Assembly (NCBI GenBank): GCA_900551885.1
Contig: URXS01000003.1
Location: 1-52,595 of the forward strand
Length of the DNA stretch: 52,595 nt
Reading direction: 5' to 3'
Origin: an uncultured Oscillibacter sp.
GTDB lineage: Bacteria > Bacillota > Clostridia > Oscillospirales > Oscillospiraceae
Below the pieces are notes generated by a model. The model was not told where the DNA came from. It saw only the letters and a program-made list of their open reading frames with translations, and did no database searches. A program made the position numbers and the translations under genes. This document shows, in pieces, positions 1-6,640 of this stretch; the first letter of the stretch is position 1, and every line of letters begins with the position of its first letter.

Positions 1-350
1 GTGCCCTGACCATTGTGCTACACCTGCGTCTGCCCTCCGTGGAAATCGTCAGCTTGGTTATATTAACACGGAAAGGCTTGCGTGTCAAGCGTTTGGAGCA
101 AATTTCTTGCATTATGAGAAAGATTTTTGTGATTCGGGATAACATTAGCTGCGCTTATTGTTTTCCGTTTTTCATAAGCTGTGCGGTACTATATTGGCTA
201 TTTTAGGCTGTCTTTGGTTGCCTTTGGTTGCCAAAAGTTGCTCGCTCTCTCAAGTTATGTCAACCATTTTGCTTACAATTTCTTCCTCTCCGGATACGCG
301 GGTGATAGCCTGAGATAGCCCAACCACAAGGGGTAAAACTTGCGGGTCTC
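1..350. other. AT-rich flank next to integrase, possible attachment region
   Basis: No convincing gene is present. A 63-codon ORF at 15-206 has no good ribosome site and looks accidental. The stretch is much richer in A+T than the phage genes to its right. A perfect tandem 10-bp repeat, TTTGGTTGCC, lies at 213-222 and 223-232, about 120 bases beyond the integrase stop codon. Tandem direct repeats beside an integrase gene are often arm-type binding sites of tyrosine recombinases. The host-phage junction cannot be fixed because the other prophage end is not in the window. Confidence 0.4.
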
Positions 351-1475
351 TCAACCCGCAAGATAGGCAGTCGCATCGTTGACGGCCTGCGCGACCTCGT
401 CCTCCTGGGACTGCCGGCGGTAATGGGTATAGACCCGCAGCGTCATGTCCAGGGTCTTGTGCCCCGCCAGATACTGCACCTGTTTGATCTTCATACCAGA
501 CTCTACCCACTGTGTGATGCAGGTGTGCCGCAGCTGGTGGGGATGGCACTTGAAGTCCAGTGTGACTTTGACCGGACCGGTCTTGCTGCCGCCCACGGCG
601 GTTCCCAGGGGTCTCCCCTTCTGGACCGTGCGGACCTCGATGGCGGACCACATCCGCCGGAACGCCGACTTCGTGAGGCTCTGGCCATTTTCCATGCTCA
701 GGACATACGGGGAGGCCGAACGATGCCGTTCCTGCTCCAGCCATGCCCGAAGCATCCAGGGCAGTGTGATGGTCCTGTTGGCGGCCTCTGTTTTCAGGAG
801 CGTAGTGACCGGCGCGTCGTTGGCGTTTGACGGGAAAGTCTTATTGTGCCGGACGGTCAGCTTCCCCGCCTTCAGGTCGATATCCTCCCACATCAAACCC
901 AGGATCTCTCCCCTGCGCAGCCCTGTGGTGAGCGCGATCAAACAGAATCCGTAGACCTTGCAGTCCCGAACCGCCTCCAAAAGGGCCTTCGCCTGTTCCT
1001 GGGTCAGCGGCTCTACGGTTTTCGGGTTCTCCCCCTGCGGACGGGCCTCCTGCGTGACCGGCGACTTCAGGATCACACCGTTGTCCGCCGCGGTCCGGAA
1101 AATGCCGTTCAGGATCTGGACACACTTGCCCTGCACGGATTTGCTCATGCCCGCAATCGACCCCAGGAACATCTGGATGTGCATGGGCTTGATCTCCCGG
1201 ATGAGCATATCCCCGAAAAACGGGAGAATATGGTTGTCCACGTTGGCCCGCAGCGTTGCATAGCTGTTTGGCCGCAGCTTTGGCTCCTTGTACGCCTTAA
1301 GCCAGGCCAGCGTATAGTCCCGGAAACGAATATCGTTCCCAACGTCGACCCCGGCGTTGGCCTCCAGACGAACCTGCGCGACCCGGGCATCCAGGTCGGC
1401 CTTGGACTTCCCACTGACATATACCCTCCTTCCCGTGGGAAGCGTGACATGCGTAGCGTATTTCTTCTTCGCCAT
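351..1475 (-). CDS. int: tyrosine-family site-specific integrase
   Basis: Integrase that inserts the phage chromosome into the host and, with an excisionase, removes it. The 374 residues fit the phage integrase family. The N-terminal half holds an arm-binding domain and a SAM-like core-binding domain (about residues 50-145). The catalytic domain follows with the expected residues: Arg in TGLRRGE (about 187), HxxR in HQLRH, His in GHKT, and the nucleophile Tyr in YTHY near the C-terminus. The ATG has GGAGG upstream on the minus strand. It is the leftmost gene, as expected at a prophage end, and is read in the same direction as the repressor. Confidence 0.95.
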   Translation of the reverse strand: MAKKKYATHVTLPTGRRVYVSGKSKADLDARVAQVRLEANAGVDVGNDIRFRDYTLAWLKAYKEPKLRPNSYATLRANVDNHILPFFGDMLIREIKPMHIQMFLGSIAGMSKSVQGKCVQILNGIFRTAADNGVILKSPVTQEARPQGENPKTVEPLTQEQAKALLEAVRDCKVYGFCLIALTTGLRRGEILGLMWEDIDLKAGKLTVRHNKTFPSNANDAPVTTLLKTEAANRTITLPWMLRAWLEQERHRSASPYVLSMENGQSLTKSAFRRMWSAIEVRTVQKGRPLGTAVGGSKTGPVKVTLDFKCHPHQLRHTCITQWVESGMKIKQVQYLAGHKTLDMTLRVYTHYRRQSQEDEVAQAVNDATAYLAG

Positions 1476-1579
1476 TTGATTTTCCTCCTTGCATTTCTAT
1501 CGGTCGTGGGATAGAATGAAGGGGCGGACGACCCCTTCGGTATGGCGTGTGGTGCAAAATATTGATCGGTGGTTCGCTG

Positions 1580-1615
1580 CCGTCCAGGTGCTGGAACACC
1601 TGGACGGCTCTTTTT
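1580..1615 (+). terminator. stem-loop with T-run between int and ADP-ribosylglycohydrolase
   Basis: A perfect 11-bp stem (1580-1590 with 1597-1607, 6-base loop) is followed by TTTTTT at 1610-1615. In the plus direction this is a classical intrinsic terminator that would stop antisense transcription into the lysogeny genes. On the minus strand it lies just after the stop codon of the ADP-ribosylglycohydrolase gene, without a T-run on that side. Confidence 0.7.
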
Positions 1616-1618
1616 TAT

Positions 1619-2428
1619 TTATCTGCGGGTCAGGTCATACCGGTCGTAGAAGGTCTCGACTACCCGGACAAGCCCAGGACTCAGAAACTTTTTGGCTTCA
1701 TGCCAGTGACTGTGCGGGACGCCGAAGAATCCCTCCGCAATGGGCCCGGCGACCGCTGCCAACGTGTCGCTGTCACCGCCTATGGAGATCACATTACGGA
1801 TGCAGTCCTCGAAGTTCTCGGCCTCCAGGAAGCACTGGACCGCATAGGGAACGGTCCCTTTGCACAGGGCGGCGAAGTGGTCAAAGGTATACTCCGGGCG
1901 GATCTCGTCAATGGTGAAATCCCAGTCATAGAAGCGGTGGACGTAGTCCGCGATGTCCGCCTTGGAGCCGCCGTGGATCGCCAGGTATGCCGCTCCGGCG
2001 GTCGCCTGGGCGCCGCAGATCCCGTCCGGGTGATTGTGAGTGATCTCCGCAGTCAGGCGGGCCAGACGCTCGCAGTCCTGGAGATCCCGCGCCGCTGCGG
2101 CCACGGGGGATACCCGCATGGCGGAGCCGTTTCCGCATCTGTAATAGGGCCGCGGACGCCGGTCGTTCAGCCAATCCTCAAAGGAGCCGCCGTAGCCTCT
2201 GCCGGGAAAGTGTCTGCCATAGTCGCGCATTTTGGACATGAACTCCCGCTCCAGCACCGCATCCGGGGCGTCCGGGAGGAAATGATTCAGCACATCCATC
2301 ACGGCAATGGTCATCACCGTGTCATCCGTGAAAAACGCCTCCTCCGGGAACAGCTCAAATTTCTTTGTCTTGATGTTGTCGAACTCATAGACCGAGCCAA
2401 CGATGTCGCCGATGATCGCACCTTTCAT
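1619..2428 (-). CDS. ADP-ribosylglycohydrolase (DraG/ARH family)
   Basis: Predicted to remove ADP-ribose from modified targets by hydrolysing the N- or O-glycosidic bond, using two Mg ions. The 269 residues have both metal-binding motifs of the family: FTDDTVMTI near residue 33 and GGDSDTLAA near residue 216. The start has a strong GAGGAGG site. It lies between int and the repressor, in the position usual for genes expressed in the lysogen. The far right of the window encodes an ADP-ribosyltransferase-like region, so this enzyme could reverse that modification or a host ADP-ribosylating defence. The target is unknown. Confidence 0.88.
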   Translation of the reverse strand: MKGAIIGDIVGSVYEFDNIKTKKFELFPEEAFFTDDTVMTIAVMDVLNHFLPDAPDAVLEREFMSKMRDYGRHFPGRGYGGSFEDWLNDRRPRPYYRCGNGSAMRVSPVAAAARDLQDCERLARLTAEITHNHPDGICGAQATAGAAYLAIHGGSKADIADYVHRFYDWDFTIDEIRPEYTFDHFAALCKGTVPYAVQCFLEAENFEDCIRNVISIGGDSDTLAAVAGPIAEGFFGVPHSHWHEAKKFLSPGLVRVVETFYDRYDLTRR

Positions 2429-2477
2429 GGGACCCCTCCTCTGTTTGATTTGCTCTCACTGTACCACGGCCCAAAGG

Positions 2478-2519
2478 GTCAAGGTAGAATTTCTCCTTCG
2501 GAGAAATCTCCACCTTGAC
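2478..2519. repeat. palindrome A, with UUCG-type tip
   Basis: Outer arms GTCAAGGT (2478-2485) and ACCTTGAC (2512-2519) enclose an inner 8-bp stem (2489-2496 with 2500-2507) around a CTTCGG tip. Read on the minus strand, its 5' half begins GTCAAGGTGGAGATTTC. The same 17 bases occur in the palindrome at 26493-26563. It follows the start of the ADP-ribosylglycohydrolase gene and precedes the SOS promoter. Confidence 0.7.
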
Positions 2520-2592
2520 AGGAAAACGCACGCGGGCGCATGACGCGGGATGCCCGTAGAAAACAGTCTGCGTTTTTTGGTGAGATTGCTCC

Positions 2593-2621
2593 TTGCAGAA
2601 ATAGAACAAATGTTCTATTAT
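2593..2621 (+). promoter_or_regulatory. SOS (LexA/DinR-controlled) promoter
   Basis: A sigma-A type promoter is visible: TTGCAG at 2593-2598, a 17-base spacer, and TATTAT at 2616-2621. The spacer holds GAACAAATGTTC (2604-2615), which fits the Gram-positive SOS box GAAC-N4-GTTC. This lies inside a 9-bp inverted repeat (2600-2608 and 2611-2619). LexA bound here would block RNA polymerase. The promoter points to the 46-codon ORF at 2660. Confidence 0.8.
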
Positions 2622-2659
2622 GGTGAGTACACCACACGGCATACCGAAAGGAGCATCCC

Positions 2660-2800
2660 ATGCCAGAAAGAAAAGAACTCTTGTCCCTTCTGCTCAGTCT
2701 GACCCCGGAGGAGCTTGATCTGGTTTCCCTTCTCGCAGAGAAAGAACTTGGTCTACGATGGCCCGAACCGCGCGCACCTCATCATCAGAAAGCGTCGTGA
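2660..2800 (+). CDS. 46-residue SOS-controlled protein, candidate antirepressor
   Basis: A short ORF starting at an ATG with GAAAGGAG seven bases upstream, 39 bases after the -10 box of a LexA-type promoter. The product is leucine- and glutamate-rich and probably helical (residues 1-32), with a short basic, His- and Pro-containing end. Its 3' part (2694-2800) is antisense to the 3' end of the repressor gene. I do not recognise a family. Position and control suggest an SOS-made protein, or transcript, that relieves repression, comparable in logic to Tum of phage 186. The function is inferred. Confidence 0.6.
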   Translation: MPERKELLSLLLSLTPEELDLVSLLAEKELGLRWPEPRAPHHQKAS

Positions 2801-3083
2801 TCCGCGCCATCAGCTGCTTCTGTTCTTCGCTCAGGTCCCCGCCAGCGGTGGGGACCTCTTTATATTTAGGTACGTCGTAGCCCATGAGCCAAAGAGGGTC
2901 TACTCCGTACGCATCCGCTATTTTTTGGAGAAATGAGGCTTTCGCGGTTCTAGCTCCAGACATATAAGAGCTCACGGTCGCCTTTCCGATCCCGAGGAAA
3001 TCACTTGCCTGGGTAACCGTGGTATTCTTCATAAGGATGTTAAAGCGTTCCGAAAAGTTGGATGTCCTTTTCACCGTACTCAC
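2694..3083 (-). CDS. CI-like repressor, HTH XRE family
   Basis: Predicted lysogeny repressor of 129 residues. Residues about 12-70 form an XRE helix-turn-helix, with recognition region GIGKATVSSYMSG followed by ADAYGVDPLWLMG. The C-terminal 50 residues are a short acidic/hydrophobic segment. There is no S24 peptidase domain, so RecA-driven self-cleavage is not expected. The gene is divergent from the Cro-like gene, and the 150-bp gap holds operator repeats and the rightward promoter. Induction probably depends on the convergent SOS-controlled ORF. Confidence 0.85.
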   Translation of the reverse strand: MSTVKRTSNFSERFNILMKNTTVTQASDFLGIGKATVSSYMSGARTAKASFLQKIADAYGVDPLWLMGYDVPKYKEVPTAGGDLSEEQKQLMARITTLSDDEVRAVRAIVDQVLSLREGKPDQAPPGSD

Positions 3084-3136
3084 CTCCCCCTGTGTCGCAA
3101 TAGTAGCATATCAAGATTCATTTTGCAAGAATCTTT

Positions 3137-3151
3137 TTCGCGAAACGCGAA
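3137..3151. promoter_or_regulatory. operator 1 (TTCGCGAAACGCGAA)
   Basis: First of four 15-bp partly palindromic sites with consensus TTCRCAAAACGCGAA in the repressor/Cro region. It lies between the repressor start and the -35 box of the rightward promoter. Confidence 0.75.
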
Positions 3152-3155
3152 CTTT

Positions 3156-3170
3156 TTCACAAAACGCGGT
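3156..3170. promoter_or_regulatory. operator 2, touching the -35 box
   Basis: Site TTCACAAAACGCGGT, 19 bp after operator 1. Its last base is the first base of the TTGACA box. Bound repressor would exclude RNA polymerase. Confidence 0.72.
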
Positions 3171-3198
3171 TGACAACTGCGTCAAGGTGTGTTATCTT
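3170..3198 (+). promoter_or_regulatory. early rightward promoter (PR-like)
   Basis: Consensus TTGACA at 3170-3175, a 17-base spacer, and TATCTT at 3193-3198. Operators 2 and 3 flank it. It leads into the Cro-like gene and the early operon. Confidence 0.82.
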
Positions 3199-3205
3199 GA
3201 TGCTG

Positions 3206-3220
3206 TTCACAAAACGCGAA
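3206..3220. promoter_or_regulatory. operator 3, just after the rightward -10 box
   Basis: Site TTCACAAAACGCGAA, 50 bp after operator 2, covering the expected transcription start and abutting the AGGAGG of the Cro-like gene. A protein bound here could block both transcription and early elongation. Confidence 0.75.
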
Positions 3221-3235
3221 AGGAGGTTGACCAAA

Positions 3236-3475
3236 GTGGGGGATACTTATATCACTCTTCGTGGATTAGTCGTGGCGAAGTTTGGAAGCATCAAAAAGTT
3301 CGCAGATTACCTTAATTGGAGCTATGCAAGGACATATCGGCTGGTACACATGACTCAACAGCCGGAATCCTCTGATATTTGCGCGATGGCCGATGCCTTA
3401 CAACTGACGGACGGTGACACCATTGTGAAGGTTTTTATTTTGCCCTGGTGTTCGCAAAACGCGAACAATACATAA
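3236..3475 (+). CDS. Cro-like HTH protein
   Basis: First gene of the rightward operon, 79 residues. I choose the GTG at 3236 because AGGAGG lies ten bases upstream and the upstream in-frame extension would cross the promoter. The sequence has a helix-turn-helix (KFGSIKKFADYLNWSYART, about residues 14-33) and a short C-terminal helix typical of small Cro/C1-type regulators. Operator 4 lies in its last codons. It probably competes with the repressor at the operators to favour the lytic programme. Confidence 0.75.
   Translation: MGDTYITLRGLVVAKFGSIKKFADYLNWSYARTYRLVHMTQQPESSDICAMADALQLTDGDTIVKVFILPWCSQNANNT
3451..3465. promoter_or_regulatory. operator 4, inside the 3' end of the Cro-like gene
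   Basis: TTCGCAAAACGCGAA, the most symmetric of the four sites (TTCGC and GCGAA arms). It sits 230 bp downstream of operator 3, so it could allow looping or act as a transcription roadblock. Confidence 0.68.
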
Positions 3476-3543
3476 CATTGACTTACTCAATCTGCGGCGA
3501 TTCCGTAGGGTCCACAGGCCAAAATCAGGAGGAGGATTGAACA

Positions 3544-3726
3544 ATGGAGACCGACACCAGACCCGCCTTTACTCTGGCGGCCCTGGCGCAGCGGTGGTCC
3601 TGCTCACCGGATGTCGTGTACGACATGCTGCGGGGCGGAAAACTGCGCGGGTTCAAAGTAGGCGCCAACTGGCGGATCAGTTCCGCCGAGGTGGACAGAT
3701 ATGAACAAGGAGGTGCTGCCAAGTGA
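3544..3726 (+). CDS. excisionase-type / MerR-like small DNA-binding protein
   Basis: Sixty residues forming a winged-helix domain of the HTH_17/excisionase type: FTLAALAQRWSCSPDVVYDM, then RGFKVGANWRISSAEVDRY, the usual RKLPAFKVGRKWRI-like wing. AGGAGGAGG precedes the ATG. It may be the directionality factor for the integrase or an early regulator. Its place in the early operon fits expression on induction. Confidence 0.75.
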   Translation: METDTRPAFTLAALAQRWSCSPDVVYDMLRGGKLRGFKVGANWRISSAEVDRYEQGGAAK

Positions 3727-4184
3727 CAAAGGCAGAACAGAGGGCTAACCTTTCGGCCCTGATTGAACGGCTCCACACCCGGCTTCAGGAGCTGCCGGAC
3801 ACGGAATTGAGCAAGGAGGAAACCGGAAGGCTCCTGCGGAACATTGGGCGCGCGGAGGGTCTGCTGCATGGCCTGGAGACTAACCCGGAAACAGGAGACT
3901 CGGCGGAAGGTATTCCCGACGCTCCTGCGCCCGCGGAAGAAGAAGAAAAGGAACCCGCTCAGGCGCAGGAACCCGCCCCCGGCGACCCGGAGGAGGAACC
4001 CGATCCGGGGGTGACCAAGGCGGAACTGAAGCAGAAGCTCATCGACCTGACCAACCGCTACGACGCCCTGGATGTGGCGCAGATTATGGCCGGGATGGGG
4101 TACGAGCGGTTGTCGGACATCCCGGCGTCCCGGTATCCGGAGCTGCTGGCTGCCGTGGACAAGGCCGTGAAGGAGCTGGTGTGA
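3723..4184 (+). CDS. hypothetical early protein with acidic linker
   Basis: 153 residues from a GTG that overlaps the end of the previous gene and has AAGGAGG nine bases upstream. Residues 1-55 are helical, 56-98 form a Glu/Pro/Ala-rich linker, and 99-153 a compact domain (TKAELKQKLIDLTNRYDALD and on) often seen in Firmicutes phage replication operons. No catalytic motif is visible. It lies directly before the DUF2800 nuclease and may be part of the same DNA-processing module. Confidence 0.65.
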   Translation: MTKAEQRANLSALIERLHTRLQELPDTELSKEETGRLLRNIGRAEGLLHGLETNPETGDSAEGIPDAPAPAEEEEKEPAQAQEPAPGDPEEEPDPGVTKAELKQKLIDLTNRYDALDVAQIMAGMGYERLSDIPASRYPELLAAVDKAVKELV

Positions 4185-4185
4185 T

Positions 4186-5442
4186 ATGCCGCCGTCCTTA
4201 CACGCCGTTTTGGGCGCCTCCAGCGCCCACCGCTGGCTGGTCTGCACCCCGTCGGCACGGCTCTGCGAGAAGCTGGCCTCCCGGTTCGGCTCGGAAAGCA
4301 CTCCCTACGCTGCGGAGGGGACCAAAGCCCACGCCCTGGCGGAGCTGAAGGTCCGGCAGGCGGTATACCGGGCGGACAAGATGACCGCATCGAAGCACTC
4401 CCGGATGACCCCGGAGGAACAGGAGTCCTATGTCGGCATCAACCAGTGCCGGTACAAATCACTCCGGGAGGAGCTGGGCGAGATCCCGAAGGACATGGAG
4501 CAGGCCACGGACAGCTACTGCGACATCATCATGGAAAAGTACCTGTCCGCCCGGGAGCGGGACCCGGGGACCAGGCTGTTCCTGGAGCAGCGGTTGGACT
4601 ACTCCAGATGGGTCCCCTCCGGTTTTGGAACCGGAGACGCCGTCATCGTCAGCGACGAGCTGCTGGAGATCTGCGATTACAAGCATGGCAAGGGCGTCCC
4701 GGTCCGGGCGGAGAAGAACCCGCAGACCCGGCTGTATGCCCTGGGCGCACTGGACCGGTTCGGTACGCTGTACGACTTCCGCCGCATCCGGGAAACCATT
4801 GTTCAGCCCCGCCTGGAGAGCGTGACCGAGGAGAGCCTGACCCGCGCCGAGCTGATCGCGTGGGCCCACGAAGAAGTCGTCGGGAAAGCGCATCTGGCCT
4901 GGGAGGGCGTCGGGGATTTCGTCCCCGGGGAGCATTGCCGCTTCTGCGCGGCCAGAGCCGTCTGTTCCGCCCGGGTGGCGGAGGGGCTGAAGCTGTTCCA
5001 ATTCGGCCTCACAGCCCCCGGACTCATTCCCGACGAGCAGATCCCCGCTATCCTGGCCACCCTTCCGACCGCGGAGGCCTGGATCAAGGACTTCAAGGAA
5101 TATGCGGAAAACCAGGCGATCCACGGCCAGGTCTGGCCCGGCTGGAAGCTGGTTCACGGCAAGAGGCCCAACCGACAGTGGTCCGACCCGGAGGCGGTGA
5201 AGGCCCAGCTGCTGAGAGCGGGCTATCCCGCCGGCCAGTTCGAGGAGACGAAGCTGAAACCCGTAGGTGAGATTGAAAAAGCACTGGGTAAGAGAGCGTT
5301 TCGCGCACTGGTCGGCGAGTTAGTGTCCCAGGGTGAGGGGAAGTTGACCCTGGTCCCTGCGGACGATAAACGAGTGGAATTCGCGTCTGCGGACGCTGAT
5401 TTCTCAGACCTTACATCAGATTTGACAGGAGGAGACGATTGA
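4186..5442 (+). CDS. DUF2800 protein, RecB/Cas4-like PD-(D/E)XK nuclease
   Basis: A 418-residue protein of the DUF2800 family, found beside DUF2815 and a family-A polymerase in many Firmicutes phages. The central part has a PD-(D/E)XK-like core, FGTGDAVIV followed by ICDYKHGKG (about residues 147-170). Further on, CRFCAARAVC (about 251-260) is part of the cysteine set that binds an Fe-S cluster in Cas4/AddB-type nucleases. It probably processes DNA ends in recombination or replication. Confidence 0.85.
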   Translation: MPPSLHAVLGASSAHRWLVCTPSARLCEKLASRFGSESTPYAAEGTKAHALAELKVRQAVYRADKMTASKHSRMTPEEQESYVGINQCRYKSLREELGEIPKDMEQATDSYCDIIMEKYLSARERDPGTRLFLEQRLDYSRWVPSGFGTGDAVIVSDELLEICDYKHGKGVPVRAEKNPQTRLYALGALDRFGTLYDFRRIRETIVQPRLESVTEESLTRAELIAWAHEEVVGKAHLAWEGVGDFVPGEHCRFCAARAVCSARVAEGLKLFQFGLTAPGLIPDEQIPAILATLPTAEAWIKDFKEYAENQAIHGQVWPGWKLVHGKRPNRQWSDPEAVKAQLLRAGYPAGQFEETKLKPVGEIEKALGKRAFRALVGELVSQGEGKLTLVPADDKRVEFASADADFSDLTSDLTGGDD

Positions 5443-5444
5443 CT

Positions 5445-6032
5445 ATGGAAAATTTCAACAAGAAGATCTCGGAGACCTCGGTCCGGCTGGGGGAGGTTCG
5501 CTTCTGCTACGCCAATGTGTTTACGCCCCGGGCCAATGAGGACGGGACACCCGGCAAGTACAGCGTCCAGGTCCTGGTTCCCAAGACGGACACCCAGGCC
5601 GTGGAGCTGATCCGCGCCGGTGTGGAGGCCGCCAAGCAGCAGGGCGTAACCAGCAAGTGGAACGGCAAGATGCCCCCGGCATCCAAGCTGAAGCTGCCCC
5701 TGCGGGACGGCGACGAGGAGTTCCCCGACGCCGAGGAGTACCGCGGCATGTACTTCTTCAACGCCACCAGCCCTGCGGACCGCGCCCCCGGCGTCCGAGT
5801 GCTGGAGAACGGCCTTATCAGCGAGGCACTGGACGGCGAGGACTTCTACTCCGGCTGCTACGGCTGCATCACGGTGGGCTTCTTCCCTTATAGCTCCAAC
5901 GGAAACCTGGGCGTCGCCGCCGGACTCAACAACCTCATCAAGACCCGGGACGGCGAAAAGCTGGCGGGCGGCCACAGCGCGGAGGAGGACTTTGGCGATC
6001 TGGTGGATCAGGCCAAGGCCTACCTGGAATGA
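5445..6032 (+). CDS. DUF2815 single-stranded DNA-binding protein
   Basis: 195 residues of the DUF2815 family, whose members have an OB fold like T7 gp2.5 and act as replication ssDNA-binding proteins. Visible features are the N-terminal beta strand region (VRLGEVRFCYANVFTP), the lysine in YSVQVLVPK, and an acidic C-terminal tail (EEDFGDLVDQAKAYLE) typical of SSBs that recruit partners. I choose ATG 5445 over TTG 5439 because of the spacing to GGAGGAG. It is translationally close to the DUF2800 gene (stop 5442). Confidence 0.88.
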   Translation: MENFNKKISETSVRLGEVRFCYANVFTPRANEDGTPGKYSVQVLVPKTDTQAVELIRAGVEAAKQQGVTSKWNGKMPPASKLKLPLRDGDEEFPDAEEYRGMYFFNATSPADRAPGVRVLENGLISEALDGEDFYSGCYGCITVGFFPYSSNGNLGVAAGLNNLIKTRDGEKLAGGHSAEEDFGDLVDQAKAYLE

Positions 6033-6202
6033 TTGGCCCATACAAAGACCGTTCAGGTGCCTGGAGGTACGCTGTGGCGTACCCCCGGGTATCCTACCCC
6101 GCCTCCACGCTGGCGTTGGATCGCCCGTATCGGCTGACTGTCAACAGCTTCCCGCTGTGGGGTGATCGGGTGAAAATGATTTTAGAGAAGGAGAGGGAAC
6201 AG

Positions 6203-6601
6203 ATGCGCAACTTTACACTGAAGGACCTCCACAGCGGCTACGTTGTCGCTCTGCGGAACGGAAGCCTGTGGCTGGTGGCCCGGGCCGGAGAGAACTTCGA
6301 GAGAATCCTGGTAGACGGCAAAGGCTCATGGGGATTCCTGGACAGGGACTACAACAACGACCTGACGCTGAAGGACTGCGTTGTGGGCGTCCTCGACGGT
6401 AACGAGTCCCGGGACATTGTGAAGGTCTACGGACTGATCTCCAACCCCCGGCACTGGCAGGACGCTTCGTCTATCAGTTCCGGCCTTGGCTACCGTCCCC
6501 TGCTGTGGACCCGCCGGGAGGTCAAGAAGCTGACAGTGGCCCAGGTATCGGATCTTCTGGGCTACGACGTGGAGATCGTCGCAGAGGACAAGATGCCCTG
6601 A
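6203..6601 (+). CDS. hypothetical early phage protein
   Basis: 132 residues beginning at an ATG with AAGGAG in front. The same frame is open back to an ATG at 6029 that overlaps the previous stop (ATGA), so a 190-residue form is possible. The product contains a repeated beta pattern (GYVVALRNGSLWLV, then RILVDGKGSWGFLD) and a helix before the end. No family recognised. It sits between the SSB and the DNA polymerase. Confidence 0.65.
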   Translation: MRNFTLKDLHSGYVVALRNGSLWLVARAGENFERILVDGKGSWGFLDRDYNNDLTLKDCVVGVLDGNESRDIVKVYGLISNPRHWQDASSISSGLGYRPLLWTRREVKKLTVAQVSDLLGYDVEIVAEDKMP

Positions 6602-6640
6602 CCGGCGCGACCGGACGGAACTGGAGAGGAAGAACGACGT

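Noticed and set aside
1..34. 5' part of a minus-strand tRNA cut by the window edge (GTGTAGCACAATGGTCAGGGCAC)
   Set aside because: It resembles a D-arm region, but the D stem does not pair (GCAC needs GTGC) and the rest lies outside the window, so it cannot be supported.
15..206. 63-codon ORF in the left flank
   Set aside because: No ribosome site, no family, and AT-rich flank composition. Probably chance.
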